From Nageia nagi (Eukaryota > Pinophyta), in assembly GCA_050084985.1 (NCBI GenBank), contig JBITNC010000001.1, positions 165,044,001-165,108,000 on the forward strand: 64,000 nt of DNA, in the 5' to 3' direction. The notes beneath the pieces were generated by a model. That model had not been told where the DNA came from. It did not search any database and saw only the letters and a program-made list of their open reading frames with translations. Below are positions 49,701-61,700 of the stretch, one piece after another. Numbering within the stretch: the stretch's first letter is position 1; the number at the start of each line of letters is the position of its first letter. Made by a program: the position numbers and the translations under genes.

Positions 49701-52700
49701 AATTTTGCTCAAAATTAGAAAATTTCGCCTTCATTGCATGGAAAATGACATTCTAAGCATCTTTAAACTTGAGAATTTTTGAATTTGAGCAAGTTAAACG
49801 GGTCAAAAATCTAGGAGGCATTTCTCATTGCTATGGAAATTGTCACCTTTTTCTACCAAAAAAATCCATTGACATGAAAATCGAAAAATTTGCCAAAAAC
49901 TTCAAATCTTTCCCAAAACCTCCTAAAAGCCCCAAAACATCTCAAAACTTGCCAAGTATCTTATAATCCTATCCTTCATCCATCCATCCATCCATAAGCT
50001 CAAATCTACTTTTTGAAAAAATTCCAAATTTCGGACCCCCCCTATCTTTTTTGAAAAATAGACCAAAAAATCCACTTTTTCGAAAAATTCTCTTGGAATT
50101 CCTTAAATGTTTGCCATAATGATGACATCATCGGCAAATCCAGATACAGAAAGGAGCTCAAAAGACTGTCAGAAGAATCCAAAAAGGAGCCCAAATTGAT
50201 GTAAAATGCCTCAAAATTCATACCAGAGGACATCAATTTTTTTAAATATTTTATTTTTAGCATATTTTAGTGGGATGAGATTGTTCTCCCACTAAAACAA
50301 TATTGGAATTTCAATTTAGCATTCAAATTATCAATTTTGAAGCTTTTGTAGAAATTAGGGCAACACCCTCAAAATTGACCCAAAAAGTCTATAAATAGAC
50401 CATAGGGGGTCACTTTTGAAGGAGAATGTTTTTAGTGAAAATTTGTGAAAAATTGGCAAATTGATGTATCCTTGTAATTTTCTCACAAATTTAATACAAA
50501 GTGGTGGAATACTTGAAACAAAGAGATTTGTCATTTGTGAGAATGTGGATTTGACCATTTTGGAGCTTTTTGAGATGATTTAGAATCTTTTACGCTTTTC
50601 TTTGAAAATTTCCGAATTTTACGAAATTTTTTTGAAATTTTTTAAAAGTTTTTGAATCATTCCCAAATTGTTGCCTTTCCATAATTTGCATAGTAAGTGA
50701 ATGTATTCTCGGCTTTTCCTCTTTCTATGAAATCAAATTAGATTTCATTCATTCGAAACGAAGTTTTTGCGCATTTTTTGTGTCCTGTCTTCTTTTTGAT
50801 TGCATCAATCGTACTTGCAGAGTATCGACAATCAGTTCTCGTCCTTGCTCCTCTTAAGAATAGATTAAACTTAGGTTATTCTATTTTTAAGTTGGAGGAC
50901 TTCGAATGAAACTTTTTGATTGATCTTGAACAAGAAACCTTAGACACTGCTTCACTATGACCTTTTCTTTGTCATCTCACCAGTATTCGAAACATTCTCA
51001 CCCCTTTTCGTTTTCTTTATTTTTCAATTTGTTTAAAAACATTTGGCAACTTTCGAACTATTATAAGATAAAACACCTCAGTCCCTACAAAAAACGTGAG
51101 TTAACAGCTATTACCTCTACTACACCACTCAGTTGATTTCCAAACAAGACCTACACAATTCAAAGCTCGTATTAACAACACGAGCTTTCCGATAGAAACC
51201 TTGGGGTATCATTTCTTACAAGAGGAGTTCAGTAACACGTTCTCATCTACATGTTGGGTCACTTTCCCGTCTTGATCGTATGGGTGATCGTCGAGTAAGA
51301 GGAAAGGTTTCCATCCCAACACATGTGTCCCCTCTGGGTTGGTCAAACTAGGGGTCAAATGATGGAGCAAAAACAAGGGCGCATGGTTTTAAAGGAGTGC
51401 AAAAGCATGTGATGAAAAGCATGTGACTAGGCTTTTAAGTACTTAAGCCAAATTCCAAGTTGACACTAAAGCTTAATTCTTGTTCGCACCGTTTTGAAAG
51501 GGTGCTAAAGCATGCATCTTAATCCTTGTGCCTGGGGGTCTGGCACGCTTCCCAAGACCAAAAATTCAAAAAATGTCTTGAAAAATGCAAGTTTGATATA
51601 GGTCACATGTTTTGGAGAGGGTGCTTTATCTCCCTTAGTCCCACGCAATGCTCCAGACAAATTTGCAAACTGAAATATTGAGGCTAACTTCCCTTTTATA
51701 GCCTTTCGGGTAGGACAGGTGTCGCCATATGATAGGTGTGAGAGAGGGTCCAATGCATGAGTCTCCACTTGTCAACAAACTGGACCCAACACTTAGCCAA
51801 TTTTCTCTTCATGAATCTTGGTGCACAGTTTGAGTTGGGTGCAAAAGCACTCACTGGAAAGCATGCGACTAGTCTTGGTTGTCCAAAAAAATGGTTAAGT
51901 CCTTTTCTTCTTGTTTGCATGGATTGAGTAGGGTGCAAAAGGACTCTTTCGAAAACATGCGATAGGCTTTCATGGCCTCAAAAATGACTACAAGATTTCC
52001 TTCTTGGTCACGCCCTTTTGGGTGAGTGCAAAAGCACTCTCCTAAAAACATGCGACAGGTTTTCCACATAAGAAAAATGCTAAGTATAGGGGGTTCAACC
52101 TTGGTCGCACCATTTTGGGTGAGTGCAAAAGCACTCGAAAACATGCGACAAACTGAAAACATAGTTTTTCTTTGCATTTTGACCAAAGTGACACCAAATA
52201 TGAAATGCAATGAGGGAGAGATGAGTGTTTGCAGCATGAATGACCTCTCAAAAGTACAATTCTAAGACACAAAATGCAAGTGACAAGGATGAAAATGCAG
52301 CAGGGGGTTGGTTGCACAGTTTGAGTTGGGTGCAAAAGTACTCACTAAAAAACGTGCGATTGAGGGAAAATGTGCAATTCTGACTTGGCTTGACCATGAA
52401 AGAGCAATTTAAACATGTTTCCTGAAGCTAGACCAAAACATATGCATTTCCTTTGACAAGTTACTTCCATGCATTTCCTTTTTTTATTTCGAGGGTCCTC
52501 AAAATGTAAAATTTTTTGGGGGGTGTTGTGCAAGCACAACAACTCCCTTCACCAACTTAGTAGGGTTTGGATTTCTTTCTCCTTGGGTTTGTTATGACCA
52601 ACATTCACCTATCAACTCCTACAACAAACAACACAAATGACATATAGGAGGGAGCTTCAAGGCTATGTACAATTTTATGAATGATGTGGAAAGAGATGGA

Positions 52701-55700
52701 TCAGGATGCTATGAATGCTATCATCAAGTTAAATGACATAGAGAGATCAACCCAAAGAACATAAGTTTATATGCAATTTGTGAGTAATGTTTAACCAAAC
52801 ATCAACACTTTAAAAGATATTCAACATTCTTTTCTTAAAAACTCTAGTGCTTTTCAAAGGAAATGCCCACAATTATCAACACTATTACAAAGAAACACCA
52901 AGCATGTAGCTCAAACTCACAATCCCATTCAATGAAAAGAGTAGAAACTTTTATTGATTATGCCAAGTTTTTACAAAGAGTCTTTGAAATTTTGCACAAA
53001 GTAGCTCTCCTCTCGCAAAATTCTATCATCCTCCTCTCAAAATGAGCCCTCTAAGGCTATTTATAATGTTCCAAAACCCTAATAACTATTTCCTTGATTC
53101 TCCTAGAACTTTGTGAAAATTCACCTTGAAATTGGTGAAATTCACATAAATTATTATTAAAATCAAAACTCTAATTGAAATTAGATCAAATTATATTTAA
53201 ATATTATTGAAATAAAATAAAATGCCAATTAAATGGCAGCATGATAAAATGTTTCCAAAATACCCAGAAATATAAAAGTCTTATTCACACTTATGGGAGC
53301 TAAACCTCATCCATCATAATGTGAAGGAAAATAAGGAAGTCCTTGAAGATTAAAGCAAATATAACCTTCCAACATAAAAAGAACAACTTATAGAAGTCGC
53401 AATAAGAGTGTAATATCTTTTTCAAAGTGGTCTTCCATGAACGCCTCCATCTTCTCTATGCCCCATCTCAAGCGTATCAAAGGCTTTCCGATTTTGGATA
53501 CTCTACTTTGTGATCCTAACTGAGACTTGCTTCTTCTGGTACTCCCATATTGACAGTTCCCATTCATCCTTGAAAGGTCGTTTGGTCGTGAGCATGTTCA
53601 CATCTTGTGTGTTGAGCATGTTGCTAATCATATGTTGGACCTCTTTAGATACTGAGTCTGCCGTTCGTGGTATCCCAAAGTCATCTATGAAGGTGATGCC
53701 AAAGAGGAAATTTGCAAACTATTCTTTGATCTCTTCCTTCTCCTTTGCCATGGTTTTGGCTAAGTCTTGACATTTATCCATTGCATATTTTAACCAATCA
53801 ATGTAAAACCTAAAAGTTATACAATACTCCTTTTAAATTGGTTTATCTTCTAATTTCTAACACAACTCATCTATGTCATCCTAGAATGGGTTCCATATCT
53901 CAAACAATTGAAGAAGTTTTTCGATCTTTGCTTGGACCTTTGCTTCCTCTTCCACAAATCTTGTAATTTTTGAAGACAATTGCCTAATAGTCTCCATGAT
54001 GTCCTTCTTTAATTCTTCTTTCACAACTATCATTCCTATGTTCAAGGAAGCTTGCCTTTTGATGTCATCCGGTTGCATATGTGTTGCTTCAATTTCTTTA
54101 CAAAATTTATTCTTGGCAACTAGCTCCTTTAACTTCCGAATTTCTTGGTCTTTCTTGGTACCTTCTTGTCTTAAAGCTGAGGCATTGACATTAATGTTGT
54201 ACTCATGCCCCTCTAGGCCTATTGGTCCAACCTCAATCTCCTGTGTTTGGGTCTTCCAATCTTGAACACCTTTCGGCCTTCTCTTGTCCGTAGTTGCCCT
54301 ATTGATAACAATGAAAGATACTTTCATTTGGACGAATGTTTGTGAATCCCAAGGTTGTGAACATTCCCCTTCTTCTGGAATTTCTCCGTCCTCTTCATTG
54401 CTTTCTTCTATTCTTTGTACTTTCAAGTGTTCAAGATATTTATCCAGGAAGGTAGAATCTTTTCCCACATTTTCATCTCCTCTAGGATGACTTGTAGCCA
54501 TAATCATATCTTTCCCTGCATCTTGCCTCAATTTCTTTGTGGTTGTTTGTTCAGTACACCTCCCTCTTCGTTTGCATCATCTCCTTTAGGAATGGATGTT
54601 TGCCTCAATATGCTTAGAGGTCTCTTTTGATGTGGTGAATTGGCCCTAGATTGAGGCGTAGGTGGCTTCCTTGCATTTCTATGTGAAGATGACCTAGAAG
54701 GCATGGGTTTTGAGATTTCTTTATTAGGTGCAGGGTTTTCTTGCATAGACTCCTCTTCCATTTCAGTGTCTCCTTTCGCAACATCTTCTTGATTACCTTC
54801 AATTATGTCTTCCTCAAGGTCACCTTGTAGTTCAACAAACTCACTATTCCTTTTAGGGCCATATGTGGTGCCAAAACTTTGTGAGAAATCTATCCTCTTG
54901 CCTTGTGGACTTGGCCTTGAAGCTCTTTCTCTGGCAAGTCCTTACCTAGTTAACCCTCCAAGTTGATGGTGAGCAATTTTGTTCACTTCCCGGGTATCCT
55001 TGACTTGCATTTGAACCATCTATGCTATGTCTCCCATTGGTTGTTTTAATATCCCCATGGTGGCATACTATCCTATGTACCCTTGCCTTTTTCTCAGGGA
55101 AGAGGTTGATTCCTCCACCACTTTTGATCCTACTGGTACAACCGATGGTGGCTTTTGCATTTTCTTCCCCTTTTCTTCTTCCACATGCCTTGCTTGATTT
55201 CCTCTTCTCTTTTTTAGTTATTGCAGCTTGTATTTTCTTGATGTCTTCTAATCTTATCATGTTCCTGAACCTCTCGTCTGACTCAAGAGGCTTGTGCACA
55301 TATGGTGACCTCTTGTTCTTCTCCATGAAAATTGCTATTTTTCCTTCTGCTTCATAACTTTTGGCCATAGGGAGCTTTTTGAATCTATACAACATCAAAT
55401 CTGTTTTAATGGTCTCAACATCAACCCACTAAGAGCAAGTGTATTCCCCCGACAGTGATAGGTAAGGTTTTCGTGGCAGCTTTCTTCTTCCACACACTAC
55501 CATGCAAATATGCAAATTGATTGCAAAATTCCATCAAGATTGTTCTATTGCTAGTGTGCTTGGGAAGCATGTGTGGAGCCACTTGGAATCCATACACCCT
55601 AATGTATGTATAGTTTGAGTTTTGCAAGTAAACATCGGCATGGCATTTTGAGGGCATCTATGGCTGCGTTTTAAATTCTTTTCACTTGTGCTTCTCCTTT

Positions 55701-58700
55701 AATTTCTTTGAGTATCTGGTATTTCCAACTGTTGGTTTTAATGTAATAATGGGAATCTTACTCCCAATCCGCCACTTAGGATAACATCTCCATATTGATA
55801 TTCCTTCCTTAGCAATTTCACATCACCATACGTTGTGGTTGTGTTGCTTTTGACCAAGAGAAAGTAGACCAAGTATGAGTTCATGTAAAACTTCTTTGTT
55901 ACAATTGCCGATATTTGATTTTTCAAGGCTTCATTGATCATTAAACCCAAACTTATCTTCTTTCCTCGTCCAATCAAAAATATGGAGGTGAAGAACTTGT
56001 TGGTATGTTTTTCTTTCCTCGCCCAAAACATGCACAAGACTGGGAGGAAACAACGTTACTTGTTTCCACTTGAAAGGATTGGTTACCCCAAGCGCTCACA
56101 TGGAATATGTACTAGTGCACAATGGTTAAAGATGCATGTTGTTAACCGTATACAAGGGAAATACACTGTCGGAATTCGTTTTCCACAAAGAGAAAAGACT
56201 GCAAATGTGAACAAAAGCGAAGAAAGATCACAAATGCAGGGATAAATGCATAGGAATATGAGTAATGAACTTATCAAGGAATCACCAATGATGCATTGTC
56301 TCGGTAGGTCATCTCCGAATTCATTAAGAAAATGTACTCACTTATCAAGCCAGACAACAAATAGCAAAAGGGCTCAAGTTACTACCAAACAAGAGCAAGA
56401 AGCTGTAGGGTCTTGGTGGAAGACTGGATGGAATAGGATGAAGGGAAATGACCAACATGTGAATACATGAATCTAGCCGAATGACATAGAGATAAGCTAT
56501 ATGCCCTATAATACATTCACTTATGCACAAACCATGCAATGAATAACTTAAACCACTTCAAAAGATATTCAATTAGCTTTTCTTAAAACTCGCAATTTTC
56601 AATGAAAATGAACTTAAGCAGTAAAATCACTCAAACCAGCAAGAGAGTCTCATAGGATAATATGCATGATCCCACAAATGATAATCTTCATAGTATTAAC
56701 TTTATAGAACTATTCTAGAAAGAAATAAACTCATAATGATATTGCATAGCATGAACAGAAGCATTCCTTTCTTTATTGCAATGATCTCAATATGATATTC
56801 AACATGAAATAGAGAGATGACAATATACATCCATGATACACAAAGAATCCCTTATGCATTAAATCAACATTATGCAAAAATCCTCGGTTTTAGCAGATGC
56901 AATAGTCTCATGCAATCATCATTATGCATAAATCCTTGGTTTTAGCAGATGCAATAGTCTCATGCAATCAACATTATACAAAATCCTCGGTTTTAGCAGA
57001 TGCAATAGTCTCATTCAATCAACATTATGCAAAATCCTCTTCTAAATGGCCTGAATGGAGTATAAATAGGCCACTAGAAATGTTTCCCTAAAGGCATCAA
57101 ATCTCATATGGTGTGCACACAGGCAACACACAAACTGATACAAAATTTGATTGTTCACAAAAAAATGATTCAAGTGGCCACGGCCGCAATGCATTTAATC
57201 TAATCTCTAACCTATGCAAAAGAAAATCAGTATGCAATAAATGTTTAAATTCTGAACTGGCGGGAGCAAGACCTCATCCCTGCACTGATTGGAACCATTA
57301 ATAAGTTTGACAGATTTGATCTGGCGGGAGCAAAACCTCATTCCTACACCAGTCAAGTGGAGTAAATAAAGCTTGACAAACAATGACCACCATCAATATG
57401 CATTAAAACAAAGAAGGATTATCGTAGATAGAATCTGCGAGTGGATTCAAATCTAGGCCAGACTTGACCCGGTACTGGTGAAATTCCACTCCTCGGTGGT
57501 GAGATCGTACGACTCAATGGTCTCTTCCAAGAACACTACGGTCTTCCGTACTCCTCTAGAAACCATTCCAATGATGCTACCGTTTTTTCGGAAATAGTCC
57601 CCAATCTGCTTGGATGTAGCCCGCATTTTATACTTCCAGATGATTATCTAGCTTTCATGGATGATAGGATGCCTTGCCTTTAACAAACTGAGGTCTTCGA
57701 CATCTAGATGCTCCTAGATTAGGTTTTGGGCCTCTGCCAATACTGCTTCTTTCTTGCGCATGCTACTATCCTCCCCTTGAAATCTAAGTTAGTGTACATA
57801 TCTGCTCATCAGCTCCTGTACTTATCTCAAAGGGACCTGGATTTTCAAGATGACATTGCATGCTTCAACCAATCGTGTTGATACATAAACTCATAGCAAT
57901 ATACCAATTTTTCGGGTCTATCAACGAAGATCTGCTGTAGATGGGTGATGTTTGGGAGATAACCATCTAGCTTCTTGAGGTGTGCCGTTATCTGGGACTT
58001 GAGTTCCTGGATTCCAACACCTTCCTCGAGGAGGCTATATATTTGAGAAGATAACTTCTCAATAGTCTCCATCATCTCCTTATTCAGTTGGTCCTTCATC
58101 AGCTCCCATCCTTCATGGAACGAGGCTTGTTTCTTCAAGTCGAAAGGGGTGGTGTTAATGGTCTGGAACTCCTTAATGATTTTCCTGCTAGCCGTGAGTT
58201 CCCTTTTGAGCCTCTTCATCTCCTTCTTGGCTTCGTAGCCTTCTTGTTCCATGAAAACGACGTTCTAGGTCACAATGTGCTTACGGGTTCAGATTAACTT
58301 GATGGGCATCTTAAATGTCTCGATCATGTAGTCCTCGGGCCTTTGAGGATGTTTCTCCTTGGAGTAACAGTGATTGATGGAGATCTCTTTCCGAGTAGTA
58401 GAAACAAAAGTATCAACTCTTCTAACCTTCTCACCATCGGAAAGCTCCTCTTCTTCATCCTCAGATCTCAAGTCCTATCTATTTCTTCATCATGAGCTGT
58501 ACTCATACTCAAGGCTCTAAGGCAAGCATCTAAGTCAAGATCCAGATGCTTGATTGTTGGCTTGGGAGGGAGCCTCTACTCTAGCACTCAGCATCTTTTG
58601 ATCTTCTTCACTTCTTTCGTAGGAGTGGTCTGAACAAGGGCGACTTCCTTTCCCTGGTGTTTGTCTTGCTTTCTGTTCTTCTTATGTTCTTTGGTCTCCC

Positions 58701-61700
58701 CTTCATCTTCTTCATCACCACCACTACCACCTATTGATATACCTTTCTTTCTTGGCTGAGGAGATCCTTCATGGCTAGTCCTCTTCACAGAGGGCTTTTG
58801 AGAAGACGAGGACGACCTCTTTCTGTGTTCGGCAGGAGAGGGTTTGGAAGCACCCACCTCTTTGGTACACTTCACTCCGACGATTTGGACTTCATCATCA
58901 TAAGTCCCAATGTCTATGATCTGGTCATCATCATCATCTGGGAGAGTTTTAATCTTCGTCTCATCAGATGCCTTTCCATCTTAAGTTCTGTTTGTGTAGC
59001 AATCATGGTTTGCATCTCATGTGTGACCTAGGTAGGTGCAACATTACAAAGCACTACATCATTACCTGGTATCCTTGGAAGATGTTATTTGAATCTATTG
59101 ATACCAACCCTATTACCTATTTTGCAATAATTGCAAATCACTTCATTTGGATTTTTACCCTTTGTGCCATGCTTCCAAGCAACATCTGTCCTTGGGGCTA
59201 GGGGTGGGGCTTGAGGAAGAGGTGCATCTGCATGGCACTTATCTTCAATTGCCCGCTGGAAAGTGCATAAAAAGTATAAAACCAATTAAAAACCCTAACC
59301 CTAAACCCTAAAAAATAACAAAATATGAAAAACAAAAAATACCCTTTTGAAATATGGGCATTAACATAAACACACAAAGAAAAAAAAATCCATGATGAAA
59401 ATTGAAAAAACAAATCCTACCTCTTCAAATGCACGATGAGAATGAAAAAACTCTCAATCGGATCACTAAATTGTGTCAAATCTTTGGTGAAATGCTTGAA
59501 ATCCACGGTGAAGCTCTTCAGAATGATGGTGATCCTTCAAATTCATCACAAACTGGCTTGGAGAGCAAAAGAGTGTGCAAACTGGGTGAAATGACCAAAA
59601 TGAGGGAGGAAATTAGTTTTTGAAGGCAAATTGTGCTTTTTTCCAAAAGTCAGGGTTCTGTTTTGTTACTAGCTGAGTAATAGGAGGATTCTGGTGGATT
59701 TGCAGGTCAAAAACTCGCCGAAACTTGCTGAATATCTGTCTGTCATTTTTTGCCCTAAATCGTGTTCTGTTTTCTCCCTAGTCTATTTCTCGCTAGTTTC
59801 TCATGGATTTTGACCCTGATTACTCGCCAGAAAACCGCCTGAATTTGCCTGTGCTGGATTTACACCCTTCCAAACTTGGCCCATATCCAACTCGTGCTTT
59901 CTTGCGGATTTTTGAACCAGCATTCTTTCTACCTCAAAACTGAAAGGAGACTAGGTGTAGACACTTAAAATTGCATTTATCTAAAATGACATGAAGTGAT
60001 TTACCATAATTATGCAAAAATGCCAATTTGGGCCCACTCGGGCTATTTCGAAACAACTTAAGCAAAATCTTCTAATTTAGTATTGTGTTATGTGTATGTC
60101 AGCCTAGATGGTTACACCTAGACAAATTCAAAATTAGGTTTCTCAAATCTATGCAAGGCAAAAGAAAAAGAAAAAGCCTATTTCAGAACAAATGACATAT
60201 TAGGGTATCTCATAACCATATTGGGATTTAACATCCAAGGTTTTACATACTCCTGCTTACAAAAGTTCTATTGCTAACATCTTCTACAAGATTGATCATA
60301 TTTTTCTCTAGCATTTCCTTGAGTCAAATTCACTTGTATCGAAACTGAAATCTGCAAGGCAAACACATATTGATATTTTTGCAAAATTCATCCTGACACA
60401 TCAACGGAAAGCTTCCTTATTCTAAAATCCGAAAAATCCCAAAACGTGGCCATTCTAGTCTCTAGACCTTACATACTAAAACATGGGTGATTTAGCTTCT
60501 GAGCCAAATTGACTCCAAATCAATTTCAGGAGCCAAACCCAACCCAGTATTGCTCGCTTGTCATCTAATCACTCTAGAATGCCAAGATTCGTCCTCAAAG
60601 ATCACAAGCTATCCACTAGCTTACCTTCAATCTGCAAGCTCTTGATAACTCTTCTTTGTATCTTCTCTTGTGAGTCTGCAAGTTGTTTGTAACCTTATTT
60701 TGCCCAAACAATGATTTGACTTTAAAACATAAATTACTTTTTCACCATTATTTCTTTATATAATACTTTTCTTTGATTTCATTAACAATCAGATTTAGTT
60801 TTGGGATGAATGCCAAGGCTCTGGCATTGGATAATGGCCTTTTATATTATGACCTTAAGAGTGTTTAATGCTAATATGTATAATAAATTCATTTGTATTA
60901 CAGGTAACTTGATCTTATAGTTTGTTTTTGGCAGATATGACTGGGCAGCTAAAAGGAGTTTCCAAGGAGGGTATTTCTTGTGGACCATGATCGGCTATGG
61001 GTTTGGTAAGTACAGTCACCATAAAAGGGAGAAATTATCTTAACTGTCACTAGCAAAAATTTGACAGGACAATTACTTCACAAGCATTGTGGAGTCTAGA
61101 CAGGAAGAATGTGGTTCTAGAAACATGTTAAGGATTATCCAATTTCATACAAATCCTATCTATCATGTCTTGAGATTGTTGAAATAAATTCAAGTTTTTG
61201 TTGTGATCTGCGAATTATCTTTAGATTGCATTTCTTTCTTAACTGGTCTGTAGTGAATCAAACCCAAATTGAAAACATCGATTGACACAGGGCTGTAAGC
61301 TCGCTGAGGTTTAAACATGGGTGGCTTCCATGGTGATACCTCATTTCAACTAGTAGACCATAGGGTCTACTGGACTCTCTTAACAAATCATGGAACATAA
61401 GGTTCCTTACTAAAAATTAGGATTCCTTTCAACGATAGCTATAAGATCAAAACTTTAGTATAGGGATTACTAGATTGATTAAAAATATTTAAAATACAGA
61501 AAGAAGCAAAAGGAAAAGATTATTCTGTTGAAATGCAATGTACTTTTGGTCCTAGCTTGCCTACAGGACAACTTTTGGATGTACACTCCATTATAATTTT
61601 ATTAGACCCACTATAATGTATTGCGTAATTTTATATTCTAAGTTGTGTTGTTGGAGTCAAGGTTCAGATCGGTTGCCTGCTTACCCACTCGGACTATTGT

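Noticed and set aside
53881-54531. 216-codon minus-strand open frame as an ordinary host gene
   Set aside because: It is one block of the three-copy element U; the same coiled coil recurs at 57845-58252 and near 45400, and an LTR follows it.
59290-59312. Telomere-like CCCTAACCCTAAACCCTAAA
   Set aside because: Only three units inside a hAT leader; too short to claim an interstitial telomere.
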